Below are positions 16,611 through 25,078 of a stretch of DNA of 64,000 nucleotides, piece after piece. A program made the position numbers and the translations under genes. The DNA is from Actinomadura sp. 7K507 (GTDB lineage: Bacteria > Actinomycetota > Actinomycetes > Streptosporangiales > Streptosporangiaceae). The notes beneath the pieces were generated by a model. The model was not told where the DNA came from. It was given only the letters and a program-made list of their open reading frames with translations, and searched no databases. The DNA lies in NCBI RefSeq assembly GCF_004348425.1, contig NZ_SMKK01000008.1, positions 1 to 64,000 on the forward strand, written 5' to 3'. The number at the start of each line of letters is the position of its first letter. Position 1 is the first letter of the stretch.

Positions 16611-18209
16611 TCACGCGAGCGCCACCAGATCGGCAAACTCGTCACTCCAGATGTCTTCCACACCATCCGGCAGCAAAATCACCCTTTCCGGCGCGAGCGC
16701 GTCGACGGCGCCCTCGTCGTGGGTCACCAGGACGATCGCCCCGGCGAACGTCCGCAGCGCCCCGAGGATCTCCTCGCGGCTCGCCGGGTCGAGGTTGTTG
16801 GTGGGCTCGTCGAGCAGCAGGACGTTCGCGCTGGAGACCACCAGCATCGCCAGCGCCAGCCGGGTCTTCTCGCCGCCGGACAGGACCCCCGCGGGCTTGT
16901 CGACGTCGTCGCCGGAGAACAGGAACGAGCCGAGGATCTTGCGGACCTCGACGGGCGCCATGCCGGGCGCGGCCGACTGCATGTTCTCCAGCACGGACCG
17001 GTCGACGTCCAGGGTCTCGTGCTCCTGGGCGTAGTAGCCGACCCGCAGGCCGTGACCGGGCACCACCGACCCGGTGTCGGCCTCGTCGACGCCCGCCAGC
17101 AGGCGCAGCAGGGTCGTCTTGCCCGCTCCGTTCAGCCCCAGGATGACGACGCGGCTGCCCCGGTCGACCGCGAGGTCCACGTCGGTGAAAATCTCCAAAG
17201 ATCCGTACGATTTCGACAAACCTTCGGCGGTAAGGGGGGTTTTGCCGCACGGTGCCGGATCCGGGAAGCGGATCTTGGCGACCTTGTCGGCCCGCCGCTC
17301 GCCCTCGACGCCCGCCAGCAGGCTCCGCGCGCGCCGGTCCATCTGCTGCGCTGCCTTGGCCTTGGTGGCCTTGGCGCGCATCTTGTCGGCCTGCGACACC
17401 AGCGCGGACGCCTGCCGCTGCGCGTTGGCCGTCTCGCGCTTGCGGCGCCGCTCGTCGGTCTCCCGCTGCTCCAGGTACTTCTTCCAGCCGACGTTGTAGA
17501 TGTCGACCACGCTGCGGTTGGCGTCCAGGTGGAACACCCGGTTGACGACGGCGCCCAGCAGCTCGACGTCGTGGCTGATCACGACGAGCCCGCCCTGGTG
17601 GGCCTTCAGGAAGTCGCGGAGCCACACGATCGAGTCGGCGTCCAGGTGGTTGGTCGGCTCGTCCAGCAGCAGGTTGTCGGCGCCGGAGAACAGGATGCGC
17701 GCGAGCTCCACGCGGCGCCGCTGGCCGCCCGACAGCGTCCCCAGGGACTGGGTCATCACCCGGTCGGGCAGGCCGAGGCTGGAGGCGATCGAGGCGGCCT
17801 CGGCCTCGGCGGAGTAGCCGCCGAGCACGTGCAGGCGCTCCTCCAGCCGGCCGTACCGGCGGAGGGCCTTGTCGCGGTCGGCGACGGTCGCGTCCGCCAT
17901 CGCGTCCTCGGCGGCGCGCAGCTCGCGGATGACCTCGTCCAGCCCGCGGGCGGACAGGATGCGGTCGCGGGCCAGCTCCGTCAGGTCGACGTCGCGGGGG
18001 TCCTGCGGCAGGTAGCCGATGGTGCCGGAGGACGTCACGGCGCCCTGCGCGGGCTGCGCCTCCCCGGCCAGCACCTTGGTGAGGGTGGTCTTGCCCGCGC
18101 CGTTGCGGCCGACGAAGCCCACCCGGTCGCCGGGGTTGACCCGGAACGTGGCGGTCTCGATCAGCAGCCGGGGCCCGGCGCGCAGCTCGATGTCCTTGGC
18201 GATGATCAC
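16611..18209 (-). CDS. ABC-F family ATPase (ribosome-associated)
   Basis: The 532-residue protein has two ATPase domains and no membrane part. Walker A motifs GRNGAGKTT and GLNGAGKTT, signatures LSGGQRRRVELA and LSGGEKTRLALA, and two LLLDEPTNxLD Walker B motifs are all intact. The linker between them is charged (about 245-310), as in ABC-F factors that enter the ribosomal E site. Members rescue stalled ribosomes or protect against antibiotics. Rv1473 of M. tuberculosis appears to be the counterpart. I use GTG 18209, with AGGGGAG ten bases upstream; the longer open frame is not conserved. Confidence 0.9.
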   Translation of the reverse strand: MIIAKDIELRAGPRLLIETATFRVNPGDRVGFVGRNGAGKTTLTKVLAGEAQPAQGAVTSSGTIGYLPQDPRDVDLTELARDRILSARGLDEVIRELRAAEDAMADATVADRDKALRRYGRLEERLHVLGGYSAEAEAASIASSLGLPDRVMTQSLGTLSGGQRRRVELARILFSGADNLLLDEPTNHLDADSIVWLRDFLKAHQGGLVVISHDVELLGAVVNRVFHLDANRSVVDIYNVGWKKYLEQRETDERRRKRETANAQRQASALVSQADKMRAKATKAKAAQQMDRRARSLLAGVEGERRADKVAKIRFPDPAPCGKTPLTAEGLSKSYGSLEIFTDVDLAVDRGSRVVILGLNGAGKTTLLRLLAGVDEADTGSVVPGHGLRVGYYAQEHETLDVDRSVLENMQSAAPGMAPVEVRKILGSFLFSGDDVDKPAGVLSGGEKTRLALAMLVVSSANVLLLDEPTNNLDPASREEILGALRTFAGAIVLVTHDEGAVDALAPERVILLPDGVEDIWSDEFADLVALA

Positions 18210-18303
18210 AGTGACAGGGCTCCCCTGACGGACGGCTCGGTGGACAGGCACGAAGAAGCGCGCCACGCGGTCACCGTGGGACCGGGGCGCGCGGGGCGCA
18301 CTG

Positions 18304-18336
18304 TCAGTTCGGGAGCGGAACCATCCGTCCAGTGTA
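18304..18336 (-). promoter_or_regulatory. possible leaderless mini-ORF promoter ahead of the ABC-F gene
   Basis: On the minus strand TACACT (18336-18331) is followed six bases later by ATG 18324, which opens a six-codon ORF, MVPLPN, ending in TGA at 18304. The ABC-F GTG is 94 bases further on. The spacing matches the other leaderless promoters in this window. A GC-rich 16-bp palindrome (18346-18361) lies just upstream. No -35 element is evident. The rest of the 260-bp divergent region up to the VOC gene shows nothing else. Confidence 0.4.
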
Positions 18337-18469
18337 CGGGACGGCGGGCGGGGCCCCGCCCCACCGGCCGGACCCATGCCGATCCGGACGGGACGGATGT
18401 GTGAACGCCGAGCCGGTGGCCAGGATGGGAATGGTGGCGGCGCGCGGGAGGCACGAAGGAGTGAGCGAG

Positions 18470-19255
18470 ATGACCAAGGTCACGAACAACCCGCCCGAAG
18501 GCACGCCCAGCTGGCTCGACATCGGCGTCCCCGACCTCGACCGCGCCAAGGACTTCTACGGGACGCTCCTCGGCTGGGAGTTCCAGGACGCGGGACCCGA
18601 GGCGGGGCACTACAACCAGTGCCTCCTGCGCGGGGAGCCCATCGCCGGGATGATGCAGAACCCGGAGGACCAGCCCGACGTGTACTGGTGGGACGTCTAC
18701 TTCGCCGCCGACGACTGCGACGGCGTCCTCAAGCGCGCCGCCGACGCGGGCGCGGAGGTCGTCGTCCCGGCCATGGACGTGATGGACCTCGGCCGCATGG
18801 CGATCCTCAGGGACCCGCAGGGCGGGCAGTTCGGCCTGTGGGAGGGCCGCAGCCACCCCGGCTCCCGGATCGTCAACGAGCCGGGCTCGTTCGTGTGGAA
18901 CGACCTGACCGCACCCGACTCGAAAGCCGCCTGCGACTTCTACAAGGCGGTGTTCGGCTACGAGCTGGAGCCGATACCGGGCGAGATGGACTACACCGTC
19001 CTGCGCCGCCCCGACGGCCGCTACGTCGGCGGTGTCGAGGGCGGGCCCGGGGTCGTCCTCGGCGGCGGCGACGCCCGGGTCCCGGCCTGGAACACGTGCT
19101 TCGCGGCCGACGACGCCGACGCGGCGGTCCGGGCCGTGCGGGACGGCGGCGGCACGGTCGACTCCGAGCCGGCCGACACCCCGTACGGGCGGATCGCCAC
19201 CGTGCGCGACCCGTTCGGCGTGCCGTTCGCCGTGATGAAGCCCGCGCCCGAGTGA
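18470..19255 (+). CDS. two-domain VOC (glyoxalase/bleomycin-resistance fold) protein
   Basis: The 261-residue protein holds two VOC domains (about 10-122 and 133-260), each with the DLDRAKDFYGTLLGWEF or DSKAACDFYKAVFGYEL opening and a DPxG close. It is like the many actinobacterial VOC proteins of unknown substrate; residues that would bind the metal are only partly evident, so catalysis is not certain. AGGAG (18457-18461) precedes ATG 18470; GTG 18461 is an in-frame alternative. The gene is monocistronic, diverging from the ABC-F gene and converging on the AIM24 cluster. Confidence 0.85.
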   Translation: MTKVTNNPPEGTPSWLDIGVPDLDRAKDFYGTLLGWEFQDAGPEAGHYNQCLLRGEPIAGMMQNPEDQPDVYWWDVYFAADDCDGVLKRAADAGAEVVVPAMDVMDLGRMAILRDPQGGQFGLWEGRSHPGSRIVNEPGSFVWNDLTAPDSKAACDFYKAVFGYELEPIPGEMDYTVLRRPDGRYVGGVEGGPGVVLGGGDARVPAWNTCFAADDADAAVRAVRDGGGTVDSEPADTPYGRIATVRDPFGVPFAVMKPAPE

Positions 19256-19311
19256 CCCGTGCGGGAGCGACCCGTGCGGAGTGACCCGTGCGGAGTGACC
19301 CGTGCGGGAGC
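19254..19311. repeat. 4 x 14-15-bp tandem repeat at the VOC gene stop
   Basis: GACCCGTGCGGGAGC (19254-19268), two units of GACCCGTGCGGAGT (19269-19282, 19283-19296) and again GACCCGTGCGGGAGC (19297-19311) follow each other without gaps. The first unit overlaps the stop codon of the VOC gene. Confidence 0.9.
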
Positions 19312-19312
19312 G

Positions 19313-19328
19313 ACCGGGCGCCCCCGGT
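19313..19328. terminator. small hairpin between convergent VOC and AIM24 genes
   Basis: ACCGGG and CCCGGT form a 6-bp stem with a 4-base loop immediately before the AIM24 stop. It is short and lacks a U-tract. Confidence 0.35.
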
Positions 19329-20090
19329 TCAGCCCTGGCGTTCGGCGGCGAGGCGCTGGTTGATCGTCTGCTGGAGCCGCTGGAGCCCGGAGGTGCCGAC
19401 CAGCCCGATCTGCCCTTCGAGGTCGCGCAGCAGGACGTCCTCGCGCATCACGACCTCCGACGACTGCATCAGCACGGTGCCCGTGCCGGTGAAGTCGAAC
19501 TGGTGCTCCTCACCGGAGGATCCGCCGATGCCGAACACCGCGCGGGCGGCGCCGAACGCCCCGCGCATGTAGGAGTGGTCGTAGTGGTGGCAGGGGGACG
19601 GGGCGTCGGCCCAGCCGAGCAGCGCCTGCGGGTCGACCCTGATCGGCGGCTCGACGAAGTGGACGGGGCCGTTGGAGGCGGCCACGAACCGTCCCGTGCC
19701 GATCAGGGTCAGGAACCCCGGGATGATCGACTGCTTGAGCTCCAGGCCCGGCTCGAACGCCAGGAGGTTCCCGGCCCGGACGGTGAGGTTGCCGTCCTCC
19801 AGGTCGAAGGAGTTGACGTCGAACCCGCGGTCGGCGAGGAGGAGCTTGCCCTGCCCCTGCGCGACGATCCAGTCCTGCGCGTAGAGCGGGGAGTTGAAGG
19901 TCTGCGCGACGAGGGCGTCCAGCGGCCCCGCCGACAGAGCCTCGAACCTGATCTGCCCGTAGTAGGCGATCATCTTGCCCTTCTGCGCGAACCACTGCCC
20001 GTTGAGGTCCACGCTGAAGGCGTAGGGGTTGACGTTGTCGTTGGTCGGGAGCGTCCCGGCGTTCCAGGTCTGCGTGCCGAACGTGCTCAC
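19329..20090 (-). CDS. AIM24 family protein (third of three)
   Basis: The 253-residue protein has the beta-rich AIM24/TIGR00266 pattern: repeated short strands with GKLLLADRG, FEPGLELKQSIIPGFLTLIGTG and a glycine-rich loop FGAARAVFGIGGSSGEEHQF. The family is related by fold to tryptophan RNA-binding-type beta barrels and includes a yeast mitochondrial protein needed for cristae structure; bacterial function is not known. It has no signal peptide. It is last of three adjacent AIM24 genes on one strand, only a few bases after its neighbour. Confidence 0.85.
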   Translation of the reverse strand: MSTFGTQTWNAGTLPTNDNVNPYAFSVDLNGQWFAQKGKMIAYYGQIRFEALSAGPLDALVAQTFNSPLYAQDWIVAQGQGKLLLADRGFDVNSFDLEDGNLTVRAGNLLAFEPGLELKQSIIPGFLTLIGTGRFVAASNGPVHFVEPPIRVDPQALLGWADAPSPCHHYDHSYMRGAFGAARAVFGIGGSSGEEHQFDFTGTGTVLMQSSEVVMREDVLLRDLEGQIGLVGTSGLQRLQQTINQRLAAERQG

Positions 20091-20093
20091 GTG

Positions 20094-20747
20094 TCAGATC
20101 TTCCTTTCGCTGGCCTGGACGTAGACGACGCCCGTGCCGCTCAGCTGGAGCTGGAATCCCTCGCCGGAGCCGCGGCCCACCATCTCGCGCAGGCCCACCG
20201 CCGTGGTGAGCTTGTTCTCCACCTGGCCGCGATGCGCGACGTACGCCTGCGGGTCGACGTGGACCGGACGCTGCGGGGTGATCGGCATCTCCATCACGCC
20301 GCCGTGCGACAGAAGCGCGCACGACCCGTTCCCCATGAGCGTGGTGGTGAAGAGCCCCTGCCCGGTGACCGCGCCGCGGACCATGCCGCGGACGCCGCCC
20401 TGTTCGCCCATGAACATCGTCCCCACCTGGAGGGACGCGTCGTGGACGAGCAGCCGGTCGGCCTCGGCGTAGAGCGTGTCGCCGCCGTTCAGGTCGACGA
20501 CGGCGACCTCGAGGCCGCCGTGGCCGAAAAGGACGCTGCCCTGGCCGGTCACGTGCATCATCGCGCTGCGCTCCCCGGCGACGGCGCGTCCGATCGTGCC
20601 GCCGACGCCCTGCCCGGCGGTGGCCGTCGGGGCGAACGCCACCGGGCCGGTGTAGCCGAGCATCGCGCCGCGCTTGCTGTAGACCTCCTGCCCCGGTCCG
20701 ATCGGCACCTGGAGCATCTTGGGGTTGATCATTTGGTAGCCGGGCAT
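20094..20747 (-). CDS. AIM24 family protein (second of three)
   Basis: The 217-residue protein shows the typical opening MINPKMLQVPIGPGQEVYSKRGAMLGYTG (in two parts) and the long glycine-rich central loop of the family. The conserved ending GSGEGFQLQLSGTGVVYVQ is present. The ATG at 20747 overlaps the stop of the upstream AIM24 gene by one base (TGATG), so the pair is translationally coupled. The open frame continues upstream only as a shadow. Confidence 0.85.
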   Translation of the reverse strand: MPGYQMINPKMLQVPIGPGQEVYSKRGAMLGYTGPVAFAPTATAGQGVGGTIGRAVAGERSAMMHVTGQGSVLFGHGGLEVAVVDLNGGDTLYAEADRLLVHDASLQVGTMFMGEQGGVRGMVRGAVTGQGLFTTTLMGNGSCALLSHGGVMEMPITPQRPVHVDPQAYVAHRGQVENKLTTAVGLREMVGRGSGEGFQLQLSGTGVVYVQASERKI

Positions 20748-21385
20748 CAGATCTCCAGAATTCCGCCGCGTTCGGCCGGCTGGATGTAGACCAGCCCGTG
20801 TCCCGAGTACCGGAACTGCACGCTCTCCCCCGATCCCTGGCCGAGCACCGTGCGCCAGTTGACGTCGCTGACCACGTCCTGCTGGAGCTGGCCGTGGTGG
20901 CAGACATAGGCGTGGGGGTCGACGCACAGCGGCGACTGGGGCGACACCTCCAGCGCGATCGCCGGCCCCTCGGACAGGACGGCGACCGTCCCGTGCCCGT
21001 CGACCTTCGTCGTGGCGAGGCCCTGGCCGGTCCCCATTCCCCGCATGCCGACGAACTGGACGCCCGTCTGCAGATTCCCGTCGAGGGCCAGGAGGCTCTC
21101 CGACTCCACGAACAGCGTGTCGCCGGTGAGCTGGACGAGCGTGACCTCCGTCGCCTCGCTCGCCAGGTAGACCGTTCCCTGCCCCGTGATCTCCATGAGG
21201 GTCATGCCCTCACCGGCGATCCTGCGTTTGAGGGCGCCGCGCAGTCCCTCGCCGCCCGTCATGCCCTGGCGTTTGAACGCCATCTGGCCCTCGTAGGCGA
21301 CCATGGACCCGTTCAGCGCCCTGATCGTCTCGCCGCCGAGGTCGACGGCGAGCATCTTCGAGCCGTTCATCCGAAATTGCGCCAC
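20747..21385 (-). CDS. AIM24 family protein (first of three)
   Basis: The protein (212 residues from GTG 21385) has MLAVDLGGETIRALNGSMVAYEG, the Gly-rich loop RGMGTGQGLATTKV and the ending GQGSGESVQFRYSGHGLVYIQ. It is clearly a paralogue of the next gene, sharing the order of motifs. The start is uncertain: GTG 21385 (MAQFRMNGSKM) and ATG 21370 (MNGSKML) are both plausible and neither has a good Shine-Dalgarno; TATCTT about six bases before the GTG hints at a leaderless start. It heads the AIM24 cluster and diverges from a small membrane protein gene. Confidence 0.8.
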   Translation of the reverse strand: MAQFRMNGSKMLAVDLGGETIRALNGSMVAYEGQMAFKRQGMTGGEGLRGALKRRIAGEGMTLMEITGQGTVYLASEATEVTLVQLTGDTLFVESESLLALDGNLQTGVQFVGMRGMGTGQGLATTKVDGHGTVAVLSEGPAIALEVSPQSPLCVDPHAYVCHHGQLQQDVVSDVNWRTVLGQGSGESVQFRYSGHGLVYIQPAERGGILEI

Positions 21386-21455
21386 GGAGCGAGAAGATAC
21401 AGGCCCCGGCGCGTTGACGGCCCGCCTCGACCTCGGATCGGGAAGGATGAGGACC

Positions 21456-21848
21456 ATGTGGATCGCTCCCGAACGCCGCAGCCTCGGCCGGTGGGCCGTA
21501 CCCGGGCTCGTCCTGAGCGCCGGGCTGGTGGTCGGGGTCGTACTCGCCGCCGACGGGCGGTCCGGGACGGCCCTGGTCGCGCTCGCCGCGCTGGCCGGCT
21601 ACGCGGCGTACCTGGCGTACCGGCGCAACGAGCCGGCGCTGCCGGTCAGCGAGGGCTTCGGGTCCGGCACCCGGGCCCGCGCGCACCTGCGGGCCGCCGC
21701 GATGACCGGCGACGTGCTGACCGTGGCGGTGGTCGGCGCGCTGATCGTGCAGTCGCTGCGCGGCGCCGACATCACCGCCTACGCGTGGCTCGCCGCCGTC
21801 GCGGGCGTGACCTACCTCCTGTCCGCGCTCGCCGGCCGCGGCCTCTGA
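21456..21848 (+). CDS. small membrane protein, about four helices
   Basis: The 130-residue protein (MWIAPERRSLGRW...) has hydrophobic segments near residues 15-33, 35-50, 80-97 and 103-120, and no recognisable domain. GGAAGG and GAGG precede ATG 21456; ATG 21447 is a possible alternative. It is transcribed away from the AIM24 genes, from a gap of about 70 bp. No function is proposed. Confidence 0.7.
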   Translation: MWIAPERRSLGRWAVPGLVLSAGLVVGVVLAADGRSGTALVALAALAGYAAYLAYRRNEPALPVSEGFGSGTRARAHLRAAAMTGDVLTVAVVGALIVQSLRGADITAYAWLAAVAGVTYLLSALAGRGL

Positions 21849-21920
21849 CCTGCGCGAACTGTGGGTTAACTTCTTCTGACGAATCCGGTTCCGCGGCCCG
21901 GCGGACGGCATGATGCGGTT

Positions 21921-23054
21921 GTGCCAGCCGTCGAAGTCCCAGACGCCCTCCTGCCGGCCCGGGCGGTGTTCCAGCCCGTCGTCGATCTCGGCAGCGGCAC
22001 CGTCGTCGCCGTGGAGGCGCACGCGGCGCCGGCTGCCGGGTCCGCGCCGATGCGGTTCGATCCGGCCTCGGAGGACGTGCGCCGCGCCGTGGAGGCGGCC
22101 CGCGCCGCCGCCGGTCTCGGCACCCCGCTGCCGCTGCAGATCGGCCTGCGCGCCGAGACGCTCTCCGGCGGGGACGACCTGCTCGCCGAACTGCACCACG
22201 GCCTCTGCGAGACGGGGAGGCGCCCGCAGGAGATCATCCTCTGCGTCGCCGGCGGCTTCCCGCCCGCGCTGCGCCCGCCCGTCAGCACCGCGCTGGCGCG
22301 GCTCCGCCACACCGGCTACCTCGTCGGGCTCGCCGGCCTCGGCGCCGCGCACGCGCCGCTGGACCTGCTCGCGGACGGCGCGTCCTACCTGCTGAAGCTC
22401 GACCCGGAGCTGGTCCGCCGATCGGGGTCCGAGCCCCGCCGCGCGGCGCTGGTGGCGGGGCTCGTCGAGCTGGCGCACCGCCTGGAGACGCACGTCCTGG
22501 CGCCGCAGATGGCGACCCGCGAGCAGGTCCTGCACATGCGCGACGCCGGTGTGCGGCTCGTCCAGGGGCCCGTCCTGGCACCGCCCGGATGGCGGCCGGG
22601 GATGCCGGTCACCATCCCGGTCGCGGCCCGGGAGGAACCCGCGCGGGCCGACGCCGGCCTGGGGCCGCGGGTTTCGGAGTTCACGCTCCCGGCCGTGACG
22701 ATGCCGCACACGGCGACCGCCGGGGAGGTGCTCGACGCGCTGAACGCGGAGGCCGGCATCACCAGCATCGTCCTCGTCGACGAGCGGCAGCGGCCCCGGT
22801 GCGCGGTGGACCGGACGCGTTTCCTGCTGAGGCTGTCCGGTGCCTATGGGCACGCCCTGCACGCTCGCAGGCCCGCGGTGCGGCTCGCCGACCCGCCGCG
22901 CCCGGTGCCGCGCACCGTCCCGGCCGTCGCCGCGCTGCGGGCCGCCGGGCGGGAGGACGAGCGCGTGTACGACGACCTGGTCGTGGTGGACGAGGTGGGC
23001 CGCTGCCTGGGCATCGTCCGGGTCGCCGACCTCATCCGCGGCCTGTCGCGCTGA
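21921..23054 (+). CDS. degenerate EAL domain protein with C-terminal CBS region
   Basis: The 377-residue protein begins FQPVVDLGSGTVVAVEAHA, the position of the EAL motif, but it reads VEAH rather than EAL/EVL. Other metal and substrate residues are replaced: LQIGLRAETL where N-I-S is normal, and VGLAGLGAAHAPLDLL where DDFGTG is normal. The scaffold LKLDPELV and the late MATREQVLHMRDAGVRLVQGPVLAPP (QG.....P) remain. It is therefore probably not a c-di-GMP phosphodiesterase but could bind a ligand or a protein. Residues about 240-375 form a CBS-like pair ending DEVGRCLGIVRVADLI. Start is GTG 21921, 6 bases after CATGAT. Confidence 0.75.
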   Translation: MPAVEVPDALLPARAVFQPVVDLGSGTVVAVEAHAAPAAGSAPMRFDPASEDVRRAVEAARAAAGLGTPLPLQIGLRAETLSGGDDLLAELHHGLCETGRRPQEIILCVAGGFPPALRPPVSTALARLRHTGYLVGLAGLGAAHAPLDLLADGASYLLKLDPELVRRSGSEPRRAALVAGLVELAHRLETHVLAPQMATREQVLHMRDAGVRLVQGPVLAPPGWRPGMPVTIPVAAREEPARADAGLGPRVSEFTLPAVTMPHTATAGEVLDALNAEAGITSIVLVDERQRPRCAVDRTRFLLRLSGAYGHALHARRPAVRLADPPRPVPRTVPAVAALRAAGREDERVYDDLVVVDEVGRCLGIVRVADLIRGLSR

Positions 23055-23070
23055 GATCGTTCCTGCGGCG

Positions 23071-23748
23071 TCAGCCCGCCCCGGTCGGCCTTTCGGGCGC
23101 GGCGGGCGCCGAAAGCCCGGTTCCGGCCGTTTCCTGGGCGAGGATGGCCGCCTGGACGCGGCTGGCGAGCCCGAGCTTCCCCAGAATGCGGCTGACGTGC
23201 GTCTTGGTGGTCGTCTCGGCCATGTCGAGACGGGCCGCGATCTGGCCGTTGGACAGTCCCTCGCCGAGGCACCCGAACACCTCGCGCTCCCGCGGCGTCA
23301 GGTCGGCCAGCCCCGGCGGCTCCGCCGGGGCGGCCGGGGTGGACGAGAACGCCCCGATCAGCCGCCGGGTGACCTTCGGCGCGATGATCCCCTCCCCCGC
23401 CGCCACGGTCCGCACCGCCTCCACCAGCCGGTCGGCGTCGACGTCCTTGAGCAGGAACCCCGCGGCGCCCGCCCGCAGCGCCCCGAACACGTACTCGTCC
23501 ATGTCGAACGTCGTCAGCACCAGCACGTCGGTGAGGCCCGCGATCTCCCGCGTCGCCGCGATGCCGTCCAGCCGGGGCATGCGGACGTCCATGAGCACCA
23601 CGTCCGGGCGCAGCTCGCGGGCCATCTCCACCGCCTCCGCCCCGTCCGCGGCCTCACCGACCACCCGGACGTCCGGGGCGGCTCCGAGGATCAGCACGAG
23701 TCCCGCCCGCACCGCCGCCTGATCGTCGGCGACCAGCACATCGATCAC
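23071..23748 (-). CDS. NarL/LuxR-type response regulator
   Basis: The receiver domain has the acidic pair Asp8-Asp9, phospho-acceptor Asp54 in LMDVRMP, Thr in VLTTFD and Lys in FLLKDVD. The C-terminal LuxR HTH (LTPREREVFGCLGEGLSN...) carries the DNA-binding helix. It forms a two-component system with the kinase upstream; the GTG start overlaps the kinase stop by four bases (GTGA). The targets are unknown. It converges on the EAL-CBS gene with only 16 bp between. Confidence 0.93.
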   Translation of the reverse strand: MIDVLVADDQAAVRAGLVLILGAAPDVRVVGEAADGAEAVEMARELRPDVVLMDVRMPRLDGIAATREIAGLTDVLVLTTFDMDEYVFGALRAGAAGFLLKDVDADRLVEAVRTVAAGEGIIAPKVTRRLIGAFSSTPAAPAEPPGLADLTPREREVFGCLGEGLSNGQIAARLDMAETTTKTHVSRILGKLGLASRVQAAILAQETAGTGLSAPAAPERPTGAG

Positions 23749-24926
23749 GAGGCACGCTCCCCGGCCTGCTGCTCGACGGGCAGCTCGGCGTGCACGCGCC
23801 ACCGGCCGCCGTCCGGTCCCGCGTCGAAGTCCCCGGCCAGCATGACCGCGCGCTCGCGCATCCCGACCAGCCCGCTGCCCGTGCCCGGCAGCCGCGCCCC
23901 GTCCCGCCCGAGCGGGCTCAGCACGTCGATCACCACGCGCCGCCGCGTGTACTCGACGCGGACCTCGGCGCGGCCCGGCCCGGCGTGCTTCAGCGCGTTG
24001 GTCAGCGACTCCTGGACGATCCGGTACGCGGCAAGCTCCACCGCCGCGGGCAGCTCGGGCGGCTCCCCCGCGATCTCCAGCCCCGCCGACAGGTCCGACC
24101 GCGAGGTGTGCCGGACGAGCGGCTCCAGCTCCGTCATCCGGGGCCGCGCCGCCGGGTCCGCGCCGTCCCCGTCCCGCAGCAGCCCGATCATCCTGCGCAT
24201 CTCGGCCAGCCCCCGCACGCTGTTCTCCCGGATGACCTCCATGGACCGCTCGATCCCTTCCCGGTCCAGGTCGCGCACCTTCAGCACGGCCGTGGAGTGC
24301 AGGGCCACCGCGCTGAGATGGTTGGCGACCACGTCGTGCAGCTCACGCGCCATCCTGGCGCGCTCGGCGTTCACGGCGGCGAGCCGGTCCATCTCGGCGA
24401 GCCGCGCCACCTGCTCGGCGCGCTGCCGCTCCGCCTGCGCCCGGAACCGGTGCTCCCGGACGGCCATCGCCGTCAGCACCGGCGCCACCCACACCACCCC
24501 GCCGACCGAGCCGCCCAGCACGCCGACGGCGACCTCGCCCAGCGCGATCATCAAGCCGGCCGCCACCGCCAGCGAGGCCGTGAGCGTCGCCCCGAGCAGC
24601 CATTCCGCCGTCCGCCGCCGCCCGTACAGGCTCGCCGCGTACAGCGCGTCCCCGTAGATCATCGCGGTGGCGATGCTCGGGCCGAACACCACGTCGGCGA
24701 CGTTGAACGGCGTCGCCAGGGCCAGTCCCGTGAGCGGCGCCGTCCGCCTCAGCAGCATCGCCGCGCACAGCCCGAGCAGCGGTACGAGCCGCACCCAGGC
24801 CGACGGGTCCCAGTCGCCCGACCACCGCGTGTAGCCGTGCACCGCGACCATCAGCAGGCCGCCGGCCAGCGCCGCCGCGGCGATCAGCGCGTCCTGCCTG
24901 GTGGTGAGATGCCGGAGCTTGTCCAC
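23745..24926 (-). CDS. sensor histidine kinase, HisKA_3 type
   Basis: The 393-residue kinase has about five or six membrane helices (10-155), a short coiled linker, the dimerisation domain with phospho-acceptor His197 in ARELHDVVANHLSAV, and a HATPase domain with ESLTNALKHA (N box) and GTGSGLVGMRERA (G box). It has no large extracellular domain, so it probably senses a signal in or near the membrane, as do many NarL-partner kinases of actinobacteria. It is co-transcribed with the response regulator that overlaps its end. Confidence 0.92.
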   Translation of the reverse strand: MDKLRHLTTRQDALIAAAALAGGLLMVAVHGYTRWSGDWDPSAWVRLVPLLGLCAAMLLRRTAPLTGLALATPFNVADVVFGPSIATAMIYGDALYAASLYGRRRTAEWLLGATLTASLAVAAGLMIALGEVAVGVLGGSVGGVVWVAPVLTAMAVREHRFRAQAERQRAEQVARLAEMDRLAAVNAERARMARELHDVVANHLSAVALHSTAVLKVRDLDREGIERSMEVIRENSVRGLAEMRRMIGLLRDGDGADPAARPRMTELEPLVRHTSRSDLSAGLEIAGEPPELPAAVELAAYRIVQESLTNALKHAGPGRAEVRVEYTRRRVVIDVLSPLGRDGARLPGTGSGLVGMRERAVMLAGDFDAGPDGGRWRVHAELPVEQQAGERAS

Positions 24927-25078
24927 CGCTCTATCTCAGCATCCCCGCCGCGATGCCTCGTCCCCCCGCGTGAGGACGTCGCCCTACATCGTTCGAACGA
25001 CCCCCGAAACCTCACCCAGGACGACGATCTCCCGCCTGCGCGCACTCACCATGGAATCAGGCGAGAAGGGAAGTCCAC

